NCBI RefSeq assembly: GCF_036669915.1
Contig: NC_089318.1
Coordinates: 21,999,558 to 22,063,557 of the forward strand
Origin: Pocillopora verrucosa
Taxonomy: Eukaryota; Cnidaria; Anthozoa; Scleractinia; Pocilloporidae
Reading direction: 5' to 3'
Length of the DNA: 64,000 bases
The translations under genes and the position numbers were made by a program. This document shows positions 1-13,800 of this stretch, piece by piece (the first letter of the stretch is position 1; every line of letters starts with the position of its first letter). The notes below the pieces were generated by a model. That model saw only the letters and a list, made by a program, of their open reading frames with translations, was not told where the DNA came from and did not search any database.

Positions 1-84
1 GATTCTGACGATGGTGCTGATCGTAAGAAACAACCGCATAAGAAATTCAAGCCAAGACAGGATGATGAAGAACATGATGACTGA
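1..84 (+). CDS. C-terminal end of an unidentified gene (partial)
   Basis: Frame 1 is open from the first base and stops at TGA 82-84. It encodes 27 residues, very hydrophilic and charged, rich in Asp, Lys and Gln, ending in a run of acidic residues (EEHDD). This looks like the disordered tail of a nuclear or RNA-binding protein, but it is too short to name. The sequence downstream is AT-rich and contains an AATAAA at 321-326, as expected for a 3'UTR. The gene body lies outside the window. Confidence 0.6.
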   Translation, partial: DSDDGADRKKQPHKKFKPRQDDEEHDD

Positions 85-345
85 GAAGGAGGAGTCCAAG
101 GGAAACTTCAGGTGTTTTCAAAACTTTACTGTTGCCGGAAAGTTTACAAATTTTTTTAGCTGAACAAAATAACATTCCTTCATAGTTTTTAATGTTTTTT
201 TTCAACACCTGTAATCGATACTTCGTTACTCGAGACGAAAGAAGTTGTTAGTAAAAAGTATCTTTTTGAGTTTTCAGTTTATTCAGTTTAACATCAAAAG
301 CATTGTGTGGATTAGATTAGAATAAAGCAATTGAAAATGCTCTTT
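85..345 (+). terminator. 3'UTR with polyadenylation signal of the first gene
   Basis: AT-rich non-coding DNA follows the stop codon, with a canonical AATAAA at 321-326. The cleavage site is probably about 15-25 bases further on. Confidence 0.5.
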
Positions 346-1439
346 TGGGTTTTTCTTTCGAAGATATAATTTTGTGATCATCTGAGTAATCGGTTTCTAC
401 CTTGCCGAACCGTTTGAGATGATGGGTTGATTAAGATGTCTCCCTCGTCAAGTAAAAACTACGAAATTAATAATAAAAAATTTGAGCATTGCCAGTTTTT
501 TGCTCAATTAAGTTTGATTTATTCGAATTGTATCGTCTGGAGTGAAATGGTATCGTTACTGAAAAGACGTGCCGGAAAACCATATCTATTACGGGGTCGT
601 AACGAGGTATATGGCATCAGGGATCAAAGGCAAACCCCAGGATGAATACCATTTTGCACATATCTTTTTCGTCGAAAAGAAGACCAAAGAGCCAAAACGG
701 AGGAAGAACCATATTTAGTTTAATAATACGATTCGCTATAAAATACAAAGAAACCACGTTGGCACTCGGCCTTGCAAGTGTTCAAAACAAACAGAAAATT
801 AACTGTAATAACCTGGAAATTAACCGGAAACTTACTTTTTCATTGCCTCCCTACTTTTGTCAAATAACTGGTTAGCAATAACAGGTTAACTTGATTGAAA
901 CTGAACTTAACAATCGAACAACTAGATTACGCGTCTTAATTAAACAATTTTAAAAGGCCAACCTTGCAATAATTATTACTATATATGAATTCAAACGGAG
1001 CGCGCGCGGAAAAGTAAACATAGACAGCGTGCGCGTTAAATTTAACATTTAATTAGAAAAAAAATGAATGTCCAGTGAAACAATGTCGAATGAAAACCCT
1101 CAAATTCTACGATCACGTTAACGTTGATTTCGATCCTTAATTTGGCCGTGAAGTGTAATGCAGCTTCAAAGGAATGGAACGATTGGAAGCTAACAGTTGT
1201 GTTAAATATTCTATATCTATCTGGTGGGGTAAGTCCACCAATCGTCCGATTGTGTATGACACATATGAGAAAGGTTGTGGTTATTCATAGTGGTGAATAA
1301 TAACAGAACTTAAGTTCTTCGTTGTCTCACGATGTAGTCACGTGTGATGTAGATCGCGACGTTTCGACTGCATACTGCTAGTCTGCTTCAGGCGATGAGG
1401 TCGACTGGCCATGTGTGATCTTATAACGCATGATGCTCT
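346..1439. other. Intergenic stretch, nothing recognised
   Basis: Only short ORFs without splice or homology support are present. I see no RNA gene. A short GC-rich patch (gcgcgcgc) lies near 1002. Confidence 0.5.
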
Positions 1440-2800
1440 GCTGTGATAAGTTTTTTTTTTTCAACAGCTCTGATTGGTACATTCGATCCTTGCTGTTCGC
1501 TCAGTAATATGCTCCCTCGGCGGTCCGCTGTCGCACGGCTCTCCTGTTGTTGTGTGTTTTTGAACGTGGGCATCCACGCCTCTGGAATTTTCTATTCCAC
1601 TATCCTTGTTGATGTTGTCAGGGTGAAGTCCCATATGAATGGCCTCTTTGACCCTGCGCGTGTAGTAATTAGGGTCACGATCAATAAACTTTACTTCGCT
1701 CCAGAATGGCTTGTGTCCGGTGTTGTGGGCGACCTCTGAAACTGCAGAGATCTCGGTACCGAGTCGAATGTCTTGATCATGCTTCTTAATTCTGTCTTGC
1801 ATAGGTCTTCCAGTCTTTCCGATGTATACCTTGCCGCATTCACAGGGAATCCTTTAAACTACGCCATCTTGCCAGTGTTTAGCCGGGTCGACCACGTCTT
1901 TTGGTCGTACTAACTGAGATCTTAGAGTAGTCTGCGACTTGAAAACAGCGCGTACGCCTTGTTGTTGTAGGCAACGGCGAAGCTGTTCGGACAGACCTTT
2001 CACATAGGTTTAAAACCGAAGTACTTTGAACTTGTTGGCGGGTTCGGCACTGTTGTTTGGTTTTCCCGGTCTTGGTAATTTTCTGCAAGAAAGAAAAGGA
2101 TAACCATTATAAACCAGAACAGATAACAGATGTTTTTTTCTCCTGGGAGATAACGGAGGATTTTGTTACGAGACGTTTGGTGCGCTCGTTAAGGCACTTA
2201 ACAATACCGCGTTTTACTGATTGAGGGTGGTATGAATCATACGCTAAGTATTGATCCGTGTGTGTGGGCTTCCCGTATACGCTGATGGTGAGGCGGGCCG
2301 TCAGGTTTTCTTAAAACTGCGGTGTCTAGGAAGGCGAGTTTGTCGTCTTTCTCTGTCTCCATGCTGAAGCAGATGGAAGGCTACTGATTGATTATATGCT
2401 GTAAGAAGTCATCCAGGATGGTAAAGGTATCGTCCGCGTAGCGTTTCCATATCCTAGGCTCGTAGGATCAACAGGCGGCCCAAGCTCACGTCCTCGAGAA
2501 AAAGCCAACGATTAATTCATGAACGCGTCACGCGTTGTGTGACTCGGTGTTAAGTTACGAGAGGAACCGTTGAAAATTTCAACACGTTCTAAGGAATAGT
2601 GGGGGAACGAAATATGGTCGATTTACAACGGTAAATATTTCGAATTATGTGCCTGTGTTAGGATGATGTAGTTATCGCCGTTCTTCGAAATTCTCCGTGT
2701 AGAGGTTAGCAATAACAGCGGAAACCGGACTCCCCATGGCGGCGCCGTCTTTTTGCTCGTAATCGATCCGTTATACTGGAAGTATGAGGATCTCATTAAT
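1440..2800 (-). mobile_element. Penelope-like element, decayed RT plus GIY-YIG endonuclease
   Basis: Read on the - strand from 2800 downwards, a reverse-transcriptase fragment appears: a DGAAMGSPVSAVIANLY block at about 2755-2700, then the catalytic YADD box at about 2430, then a KLAFLDTAVLRKPDG block at about 2340-2305 followed by VYGKPTHTDQYL. After a linker, the GIY-YIG nuclease follows at 1860-1460, with CECGKVYIGKTGRP and the downstream helix (YTRRVKEAI). This RT-then-GIY-YIG order is diagnostic of Penelope-like retroelements. Several frameshifts, a stop in place of the first GIY-YIG tyrosine, and about 180 foreign bases splitting the RT (about 2473-2655) show that it is dead. The boundaries are approximate. 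Confidence 0.88.
2473..2655. mobile_element. Non-RT insertion inside the Penelope-like RT
   Basis: Between the FEERR segment and the RIWKRYADD segment of the reverse transcriptase lie roughly 180 bases that do not continue the protein in any frame. They contain a GC-rich acgcgtcacgcg patch resembling the tcacgcaac ends of short repeats elsewhere in the window (22784, 46930, 63900). It is probably a small DNA element that landed in the retroelement. The exact ends are not resolved. Confidence 0.35.
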
Positions 2801-4816
2801 CAGTAAAACATTTAAGATAATGGGTTAATTTAGTGTCTCCTTCATCGAATCAAAAGTATAAATTATAATCATAGGATTTAACCTTGGTCATTGTTTGCAT
2901 TAATTGATCAAGTTTTTTTTTCTGTAATATTTTAATGACCTCGTTTGGAGTGTATAGACATGCCAGAAACCATATCCACCGTCACCTGCGCTGTCGATGG
3001 CATTGTGAGACGATTCCGATGCCGGTATTTCGCATCATGTCTTTGTGTTTCACTTAAAGGTGCGTGGTGTGAGTCAGCCTCCGAGAAGGTCGAGGATCAG
3101 TCATCGTTGCATCGCGGGGGGTGTTTTGTAGCCGAATGATCACCTTTACTGAACTGCTCAAGTGCGTCTTCCCCAAACTTTATTTCGTCCTAATTTTTTA
3201 AAATTGTGGACACGTTAGGTTTGGAGAAAGATTCAAGAATACTAACAGTACTGCTTTTAAGACTTTTATTGAAAAGGTCACCTCTGCACATCAAAAGTTT
3301 CACTTGTTGTTTGAATGTGGAGTTTATGGCTAAAAAATGATAGGTAAATAAAAACAATCATATCAAATTACGCCTTCAATCGAATAAGAGCCACCCATCC
3401 ACGGTCTTCCTTAGACTTAAATAAGCTGCCCGTGCATTTAACGCGACTCATTTATTATATCTCAGTTGGCTTTTAATACATTTTTAACTTGACAGTAGCA
3501 CCAGAATGTCGACCCGTACTTCAAATTTTATCATCAGTATAATACAGCGTAGTAATAAAAAATATGGTAAAAGCTACCACCGTCTTGAACATTGGAATAA
3601 TTGACACTTGAGGAAAGCAAAGTTTCTTTCCTTTATGTAAAATTCACCAAACTTTTAAACGAGCTCCTTTTCTCGATTTTCTTTAGAAGAACAAGTTATA
3701 CCTTAAACGAATTATTAATAGAAAGAGTCAGAGCTCCCTTAAGTTTGTCATCTTTTATGGACTTCAAACTCAAGCGTCATTCGCTAGCGAAGCTGACAAC
3801 TTCGTCGAATCAAAGAGGTCGAAATGGAAGACCATAGCGCGTGGTGATTTTCACTCAACTGTTGGACGATAAAGTGGTGTCTTGCGCTTTTCAAGTCAGA
3901 GGCCAGACCTAAGCGTGCTCTTAAATGGAAAAATTGATTCCGAGACCACTCGTTTGGTTTCAGAACCTTGAAACAGACATCTAATCCACGTCATCAACTA
4001 GGTTTCTGTTTCTTTTGTAATGGAATCCTGTGACGTGGAAGGGTTGCGCATCATCCCGACGAACTCTAAAAAATAAGTAACAAAGTGTCAAAACTGAGGA
4101 TTAAATTTTTATACTTTTGCAACTAACATAATGCGTTAATTTAATGGTCCAATCTAGCGGGAAAGCAAAGTACTTCCGGACTTTTTACTAGCTATCTGTT
4201 GACACTGACAGCTTCATACTACGCAAACCGACTCTGTAGAATAAAGGGTCTTGGGAGAAAAACTTTAAAATATAAATATTTTTGTTTATTTATTTGTTGG
4301 TAATTAAGCGACAAATTACACAATTTGACTCCCCCCTCCCCCCTCCCCCCCGCCCTTCAACTTATGTTTCCGAGAGTGGCCAAGAATTTCTCAAACAACT
4401 TGCAATAGATTTCAAGCAACAACTTTATTCGAGGAGGGAAATAATGGAATTAGGTCATTCTGTAATTCATGGGGTCTTGGAACTTGGAAAATTGTATGCA
4501 ATTTCCTTTCCTTATTTACTCATTTATTCATTACAGAGTCATGCAGGTCTGGTTTAAAAATCAAATTCCTTTGAAAGACTAAAAGATCCACCAGAATCTG
4601 GCCGCCATGTTAGTAGGTCGAGAGTAGCGAGAACTCATATCTGAGAGAAAAAAGCTGAAGGTTCAGAGGTAATTTTGCCGATTTCTTTCGAAATCTCTCG
4701 CGCGCGTCCTCTCACACGCTCGTTCCGTAACACCTTCGCGTGGCTTCTTCTGCGCGTCACGTTCCGCAAGCACGAGTGCTTGATTATATCTAATGTGGAG
4801 TATCAAAACTGATTCT
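2801..4816. other. Non-coding stretch, probably including the 3'UTR of the CUB gene
   Basis: No convincing exon is seen. A C-rich tract lies at 4329-4353. On the - strand an AATAAA complement (tttatt) lies at 4424-4429, about 390 bases beyond the CUB gene stop codon, and is a candidate polyadenylation signal for it. Confidence 0.4.
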
Positions 4817-7800
4817 TCACTTGCCTTCTGGAACATCCAACACGGTTTCTGGACCCAGGCCACTTAGCCCTTCGTCGCCATAACTTTTCCTTAAAATGTC
4901 TCCTATGTGACTCGCACTGAAAGAAATCGGAAATGAAAATTATTTGAAGAAAACGGTTTTTCTGTGATCCAAGGTGAGTTATTTTCTATAAAGAAAAAGC
5001 TGCGGGCACCGTTTTTGCACAAGTAAGGCATTGTGCTGCTAACTCTAGTTTCTTTAGAGAGAGTTTAACACCGTCACTTTTGTTTACGGCAAAAAGTTAG
5101 GAATTCTAATCGTAGTCTGACAGAGATGAAGCGGTCTACTGGCTGGCGCGTTAGACTCCAAGTCGAAAACGCTCAGTTCAAACCCCAGCCAGAACCACCG
5201 TGATGTGTTCTTTGGCGGAACACTTATTTGATCAACCAAATCTATGAATAGATAATGAAAAACTGTTCGAGAGCCTAATTAAATGATTTGGGAGTAACCC
5301 TTGACTGACTAGTAACCCATTTCAGAGGGATGGCAATACCTACAATCACATTATGCTTGAGAAACTGCGGAAAGTTTCGGAAGGATGGCAAGGCATTTGA
5401 AAGGCTGAATTCCCGTTTGTTGAATCCGTTTTTAACTTTCGCTTTTTGATTGGTTTCCATTGTTTGGATGACCACAATTATGGCAGGCCGTTGTACCGTA
5501 AAATGGGGAGGTATTTTCGACAAATGCTCAGTTTAGGTCTTTAGCGCCTCTCTATGTTGCCAGATTTGTCGCTTAGCGGTAAGTCTGTAGATATCTCTTA
5601 TTGTTCTTGATCAACACCACATGACAACAGTGTGATACAAAATTTGAGTAAATATCTTCGCAAGGCAATATAGTAATAGATCGATTAACTTTCTGTTATG
5701 AAACTTTTTAATGAAAAACAGTGACCCCGGGGAGTATGACAGGATGCTCGGTGTAGAGGGAAACCTACCAGCTGTATGGCGGCTCATCTAGGTCTGAATC
5801 CTTATCTAAATTTAGAAGAAAGTCTTCTAGATCAGGAAATATTCTGCGAATAAATAAAACCACAGATTTTTTTAAATTCTAGACACCAGCCAAATATAAG
5901 TTTTGTCAAAACTAAACCGTAAAACCAATTTGTCATCAGAATGACTAGAAGCTCAAATATGTGCACAATTGCTAAAATTGCGTTTATTAGTTGAACATAA
6001 ATTTTAAAGATTTTAATCTTTTTTCTCTCTCTCTTTTTTTTTTTTTGAGACTTACAGGCTTCTATCTGGAATGTCCTCTGATGAAGAGTCCGTGTAATTT
6101 TCACTATCATAGAATAGAACAAAACACACTTTAGCTTGCAAAATGACATCTTGTACCGCTCAGATGAGCCGCACTGACCTATGAGGAACTGAAAACTCAT
6201 CAGGCACCATAATTGTGACTATATAACTTAGTACATACTCTCGTCAACTCACTTATTATCATGAATGAAAGTGATCCTCGCAGTAATGTGCACTACTTAG
6301 GCAGTAGTGAAAATAAGGCCTGAAAAAAATTCAGGCCTGTACGGCATTTGAACCCATGACCTCTGCGATACTGGTGCAGCGCTCTACCAACTGAGCTAAC
6401 AAGCCAACTGGGAGCTGGTCATGATGTTGGTTCCAAATAAACCCGTGAAGTGATGAAATAAACGGTTAAGAATATATGAAAGTCATATATTTGAACTGCG
6501 GATAAAGACGTGAATGAAAGTGATCCTCGCAGTAATGTGCACTACTTAGGCATTTCATTCACGTCTTTATCCGCAGTTCAAATATATGACTTTCATATAT
6601 TCTTAACCTTTCACTTATTATCAGTAACGGATATTGAACACTAGTTGAGGGCCACACTCACAAAAATTTTAGAAAGCTAAATTTTCGTTTGTACCTCCGC
6701 TAGGCTTTGACTTTGAGTGGTATAGAAATAGGGTGGGTAAAAGGGATGAGGGAATGTCAATGGAACCTCCCTTAGACTCGCCAGTGACGAAGCACGTCAC
6801 AAAGCGTTATAGTTTCTCTACAGTTTTCTTGCGCTGGAAGCTAGATAAGCGGAAGAAACTCACCCAAAGTCGTTCCAACGCGGCCCACTACTGTCTTCAT
6901 TTTCGTGGTATGCACCTTGGTCCGGCATCGCCGCCTGCAAGTCCGGTGATTCCTCCACGAGCACAGGGTCCTCATCCTTATGAAAACTGCGTGATGCGCC
7001 AGTGATAGAGGGTGGATGACAATAGAATAGAAATGGGCCCGTGAGATGTACACGTATATGTCAAACTTATTTTCTTTCATGCAAACTATCAAAAACGAAA
7101 TACAGCATCACTTTTGGTGAACCTTTTGGTTTTTTTTTTCGAATGGAAGAGGATATGCTTTACTGTGATTTCAAAGTTTCTACCTGGAAGTTCTAGAAGG
7201 CGAATCCACTGCAAAGTCTGTATCTTCACTCGGCTGCCTAACAAGAATAGCTGGGATCGGTAATCTCCTGCAAAGAGACAATTTTAAAATTAGGTCACTT
7301 GTATGATATGCTAAGAAGGAAAAGAAGGAGATGATGTAACCTCGTCAACCATAAGAGTTGACGAGGTTACGAGAGTTTCCGAGACCAACCTGCTCGGAGC
7401 GTAACGAAGCAAAATCAATTAAAAATCGCTGCAAAGCTTAAAGTCGGCGACTGGAAATTAAACTTTTTTACCTTGCAGGTTTCACAGTATCGTCTGTTTC
7501 TTCTTTGCTATTGTCATCATCTTCCTCTGGTTCGTCGTGAATTTCTTCAATTCTGAACAAAAAAGAAAAAAGAAAAGGGAATTATCACTTCTCTCAGATC
7601 CTCAAAGCTGAATGGTCGTATATTTGCATAATTTTCCAGACGGTAGAAATACAAATACCCAGGTATCTAACGCGCAAGCTTTATCAAGAAATGAGGTACC
7701 GCATAGCCAGATTCCATAACAGAATAGCGGATTTTGCTGGAATAAAGCGGGCAACTCCGAAAGAGCATGTTTGACCCAGGGAGCCAATCAGATCACAGGA

Positions 7801-10800
7801 TTGACTTCATCTAGCCTGACCAAGCCAGCAATAATTATGACGAAGACTGGCTGACGACCTATGGTAAGTATTCCCCTGAAATGTGGTAAATTGCCACTTA
7901 CTGTTCGGGTGAAATGGTCTCGTGCTGAACCAACGGATGTCCTGCTTCTTCATCGATGAATGATACTCGCTTGGAAGCTCTTTTGGACGGGGAACCAGAA
8001 CCCTTGGTCTGACTTTCACTGTAAAGCAAAAATACAAAGCAAAATATAGTATGATAAAATGAAATGATATATAAATTGTGAATAAAAATTGATTAAGAAA
8101 GACTCGCAGGCAACGAGATATTAGTCTTTCTGCTGACAATGCTTTTACAATTAAAAAACGTCTTTGGATCGAGTTGCGTAAAAGTAGAGGCAACAATAAA
8201 GAAAGCAGAAGCAATCAATGCGATCCCGCGAAGAAAAAAAACGCAAACTTCTTGAAGCTCAGGAAACAAGAGTATTTAAGTCGCGATCATTTCAGTTTTG
8301 CACCTTATTGGTCGAGAGCGCGGTGTGAGTTTTCTAGACCTGATCACTGAGCACAGTGAAGCAAAAGCATAACTAGTTTATGTCAATTGTTACCTTTCTT
8401 TTCCCTCCCCAAACATATTAACCAAAGCATCCCTCAGCAACAGAGAGGCTGGGCGAGAACTGGGTCTCGAACCACCTCCAGTGGTAGCCACGCCCGGTGA
8501 CAGGTACGGGCCTTTGCCAGTCGACGACTTTGTCAGAGGCACAGTCTCCTCCGCGTACGAGGATGGACGGGAGGGCCTAGGAGTTCGTACGCTGAAATGG
8601 GAATGTAATGAGTGTCAATGTTTTGGTCGCTCTCAGGCTAGAGGAAACCTGTTTTGGTTAAAAATAAATAAATTTTGCGAAGCATGACAACTATTGTGGA
8701 GGTAAACAGTCGTTTCGCCTTCGAGTCAATTAGCCAACGATAAATTTGCTAACGGTTTAGGTCGGATCGCCATTCTAGAGAGCTGTGATTCCTCACTGTA
8801 TGTAAAGGTTCCTTCCGGGGAAAGCTCCCTTAATGTATGGAATTTAATTTCAGTACTCGTCCAGCACAAAGTACTCAAGTGAAATGTCCGGTGAAAACTT
8901 TCAGTCCCGGTTGTTTGAAAGCTGGACTGACAAGTTTGAGCAGTGGGCTTCGCATTCACTTTTCTAGCACTTTTAAAACGTTATATTTGCCACAAATAAG
9001 CGGACCCCTGCTGACGTGTACAGTTTGAGAAAAAATAAGGCCGTTTGTTTACCCTTCTGCTAACTCCAGAAGTCTTCCCGCAAACGATATTTTCTTATAT
9101 CCTCCAACCATGGGACTGGGTCTGCAGAGTAAATGAAAAGAAACTATGAGTTGATATCAGATCTGAATATGAGTACGTCCTTTTTTATTTCCGTTTTCAA
9201 GAAAGGATTTATTAAGGTGATTATTCTTTGGATCCCTATGCTTTGACTGGAAAATTTTATTTATTATTTTTAGTGAAATGGGTAACTCGTGGACGATCAA
9301 GGAGATGTTTGCATTTGCACGACATATCCATGAGGACACGTACCGTAAAGCCTCAGATTTTTCCGCCAGGGAAGTCAGTGTCAGGCGTCATACACGTGAC
9401 CTTGGATGGAGGTGGAGCACTCAACGGGTATGCGTCCAGGGTCCTACGTATTCTTGGGAGGAGGGGGAGGGGGGGTATGACAGGTTTACAGTTACAGAGC
9501 CCTTATTAGCCTAAACTGTTATTAGTGTTCGGTTAGTTAAGTCTTAATCAGTTCTCCGCTGTATTTGAAACACTTTAGAAAAAAATGTGATCAGAAGTGA
9601 GGTGTTTTTCGATAGCCTCGTAATTCAACTCCAGGTATGTTTGTGACTTACCTTCCTGCATTAGGGTTAGAAGACTGGCCTTTCCAGGTCTTTGTCATCT
9701 CATTATAGAGATTACCTTTACTGCAACAGAAAAGAGAACTTTGTTCAGAGCAAAAACACTTTCCACTCTTCCGGTCAGTAACCTGATAAACCGAAACCGA
9801 GTGAGAATTGACCACTCGCGTTTCTCCGCGCATGAGGTTGTTCACATGCTTTTTATTAACTTGGAGTTCTCATTGTATGATTACCGCTCTCAAATGAAAA
9901 GTTTTTTATGAAGGAGCCTTCGCTGGTTGAGTCCCACTCAGTATTTAAAAATAGTAGCGTCAGTGTTACCTAATGTTGTGCATCGTTCTCTTCTGCCGCT
10001 TTTTGGCTGCACTTTTCTTTGCGTAGGATTCATACCTTAAAAAAATGACACAAACATGTGATCACGCTGAAAATTAAGGATGGCATTATATCGTGGTATA
10101 GAAAACTTATTAAAGTTCGTTTATCAGTGTTCGAAAAATCGAGAAATGAAAGAAATTTCGTTGAAAAGTTAAGCCCTTTTGTTGTTGAAACCCTGTCGCA
10201 CAACTTCTTCTGGAAAAATGTTAATTCAATTTCAGTTAATTACAATCAAAGTATAAACCTTTTTACTGTGCTCTTTTGAACGACATTAGACTGGCTGAAA
10301 GTACGGAAAAGATTCTTGTCATCAGTTACTCTAGTACAATAGCCCCAAAATTCCAAACGAATGCCCTCCCTCCGGACCGTAGTACTATATTACCAAAGCT
10401 TTCCTCAGATTTCACGGCATGAATTAGCAAGGATCAAAGGTTTTCCCCTTGGACCGCAGAATACAAGTTCATTGTGGATTACCCCTCAGTATTTCATTTT
10501 GTTTCCCTGATAAATATTCAGAAGTGAACGCGAACTTATAGTTATCTCGACCGACATGTTGACCCTACTAGTGATCAAGCACAACTGACCTGTTGTGCTC
10601 TTCCGAGTTAAACTTGTAATTCCACCAAGCAATACCAGCGACAACAATGACAAATATCATCACAACAGGTACAGATGGTCCAAGGACTATAATGTCTGGG
10701 ACTTTCTCTTCGACTACCTTCTGTTCCTTAGCCAAAACGGTATGAACCGGTGTTGTCCAAGCACTCCCCGCTCCAGTTGAACTGACTGGCAATGTTCTTC

Positions 10801-13800
10801 TGGGTAACGGAGTCTGAACACCAGTGAGTTCTGTCGGTATTCGTGTTTCTGGTGTAACTTGCAAAACAATTTCCGATGAAGAGTTTATCGGCGCTTTGCT
10901 TGTAAATGTGGGCAAAGGAATACTGAAACTCGACACGTTTAGATTTGAAGACGAGCCAGATGTTGTTGTGACAACGGTTTGATTAACAGATGCTCCAGAT
11001 ACGCCCATCGTTGGAGCAGGTGCTAGTGTATGAAGGGTTTTATAATGAAGTTCGAACCCAGTCTCTTCGCCAGTTGAGTCAGAAACGAATCGAATTCTGA
11101 CCCCAGACATCAAATAAAGAATCTTGTCCGGAGGGCGATTACCGTCACAATATTTCGTGTTGAATCCTGCATTACTAGACGCAGAGCCAAGTTCGCTTAT
11201 TTGGACAAAGTCACAATTGCATTTAATCCCTCCACACTGCTTGGAACTTGATTGGATGTTAAACGATGAAAACCGTAAAGAAACATTCGCTTTTTCCGGG
11301 GGCGTTATAATCCATGTGCAGGAAGAGTTGGCTGGATATGGTCCCCGAAAATTTGGACTTGTTATGGTTCCTTCATCGTCGATAAGTAGCTCTATGCTCT
11401 GACAAGCAATTGGTAACGATCCTAGAATTTAGAGAGTTTACTGAGTCACCAACAATGTAAACAATGGACCAGCTGACTCACCAACCACTAACCAACGGAT
11501 ATAAGTCTACCGGACCAACCGAATGACCGACAACCCGACTGACCGACTCACCGATCGACCGACTAACTGAGTGACCAACAAAATGACCAACAACCCGTCC
11601 GACCGACGCACCGATCGACTGACCCACCGACTAACCGACTGACCGACCGAATGCCCGGATGACCGACCGACTGACTGACCGGCCGACTGAGCGACCGACA
11701 AACCAGCCAACCTGCCGTTGTCAGGCAAACGAGCTTCCACCCCCCCCCCCCCCCCAACCAACATGGCGGGAACTTTCTAAAAACTTACTATGAAGAAATC
11801 CTTGTTAGAGGCCATTCTACGCAGTATTTTACCCAGAAAATGTAAAATTATATTGTTGTATCTTATTTTCAGAAGTTTGGAATCAAAATATTTTTTTTGA
11901 CTTGGAGTCGAATGGAGATACGCATAAATTACGACTTTTAAAAAGTAAGATTCCTCTAGGCAAACTCTTCCAGATAGCCATCAGATTTTTTCTTAATTTG
12001 ATTTTAATCGGATCCCACAAATTTTAAAACTTTTTTATAGTCACGATTTTCTTAAATCGAAACACAATAGCTTTTTCTATAAATTTTTCAAGTTTTTGTA
12101 CAATGATGTAACTCTTATCACTGAGCTGCTTGCTGCGATGTAGAATATTAACAAAGCATCAAACCGCAATGAAAGCTTTTGTCATGATTTGTTTGTACAC
12201 TGTAACTAATTAAGGCGATTTTTTTTCATCTTCTTCCCTGTTGAACATGCCCTTTTCTTTCGTTATGTGTTTGTCACTGTTGCAAATAATTATTTTTGTT
12301 TTTTTAATTCTGTTGTTTTTCGTATGTTACTTTTCTGTTATATCTTTTGTTCACTAATGTGTTTCTTGATTCGACGATAGTTTTAACCAGCCGAATTGCG
12401 TGACATAACGTTTATAAATAGTAACGAGAACAGCAGGCGATCAGGAGATTTGCCAATGGGGTGAGAGGGGGAACATAGCAATGTATTGTTCGTACCCCGA
12501 GGGAAACAAGATTCCAATTCCTGTTTGCCGAATTGCCCCTAATTCTCTCCGCCCCGAAAATATTCGCAGCCAATTTACAATCGGAAACAATAAAAGTTAT
12601 CCCGGTATATTGTTCATTAAAGAAACTATTAGCTAAAACAATATATACTAAATGTAAATATAAAAATACGGAAAATCGGCCTCATGCACCTGCAAATTTA
12701 AACCATACATTACAAGCGACATGCAAGGACCTATATTTTGCGGAAACGGAGTTATATTGTTTGCAAATTTTGCGCAAGTATTTATGATATTGTGTCTTAG
12801 AGGAATATATTTCCATATAGGCGATTCAAACTTACGTAGTGATTCAAAATTCTTTTTAAAAACAAAGAAAAAGGGAAAACCGGTTATGCCTTACCGCAAA
12901 AGATGTTTACAAACTTGTTTGCAAAAAACATCAACGCGTCGTGAAGCGCATTATATACCTTGTTCAAACAGATTAAAAATGTCACTTTGGACAGGGAAAA
13001 AATAAAACGATTTATCCTGCTGACTGCCTAATTCAATATTAAAATTTTCAAAGTATTGTTTTTTTAAGTCCTAAAAAAGCGAGTGAAATATTTACAAAAC
13101 ATCTAGGAAAGAACAATCTCGGATTATGGCGGTAAATTACTTCAATCTGTTTTCGAATTAGCTGTTTTTCCAATCCGAATAAGTTAGTTAATCTAGGCAT
13201 TGAAGAATAAATCCCTTTATCTGTCGGAAAACGAAGGAGAACTAAATAAAAAACCGACAAAATCTACGCACTTAAAAACAGCCCGAGTTCTTGTTGACTC
13301 TAAAATTAGTTTACCGGGAAATCGTGGTTTAGATATCTCTGTCTTAACTTCACTAAGAGAAATCGCGGCAATGTGATCTAATCTCCTACGAATTATCTGC
13401 GCGGCTGTTCGTGTTTGATTATCCCGCATAATTCAGGGTAAGTAATATATTTGTGGCGTTTCGATGGAATTAAATAGATATGTCTAACCTACGCAGACAA
13501 AAGTTGCTGCGAAAGTTGAATAATCTAATTTTAATGAACAGACCGGGGCCGTCGGTGTTAGGAAAAGTTCAAAGCTTGTGTATTGTGCAAACCCGCCGCC
13601 GAGGTCATTACGAATAAACGCTTATCTTATAAGCTTCTTTTCCCAGTTTGCTCCCTCTAAGACAGTTCGGCTAATCCGTAAAAATAACAAGTAAATTCCT
13701 AATTATTTGACGGAGGTGAAATACCCTGAATCTTTTTTAGGGATTCGACAAGTTACAGCGGATGTAGAATTTTGAGACGTCCATTTACGCATATCCTTGA

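Noticed and set aside
2945..3175. - strand KFGEDALEQFSKGD-like open stretch as an exon
   Set aside because: Interrupted by a stop after about 25 codons, without clear splice borders or a recognised family.
6334..6406. A genuine tRNA gene
   Set aside because: A and B boxes are good but the acceptor stem is poor and a second copy shares a long non-tRNA tail, as in SINEs.
9228..9514. Two + strand ORFs of 93 and 78 codons
   Set aside because: They lie within an intron of the CUB gene on the opposite strand, with no domain or splice support.
11507..11764. Two overlapping - strand ORFs rich in Ser, Val and Arg
   Set aside because: They are translations of a short-unit tandem repeat in intron 1 of the CUB gene.
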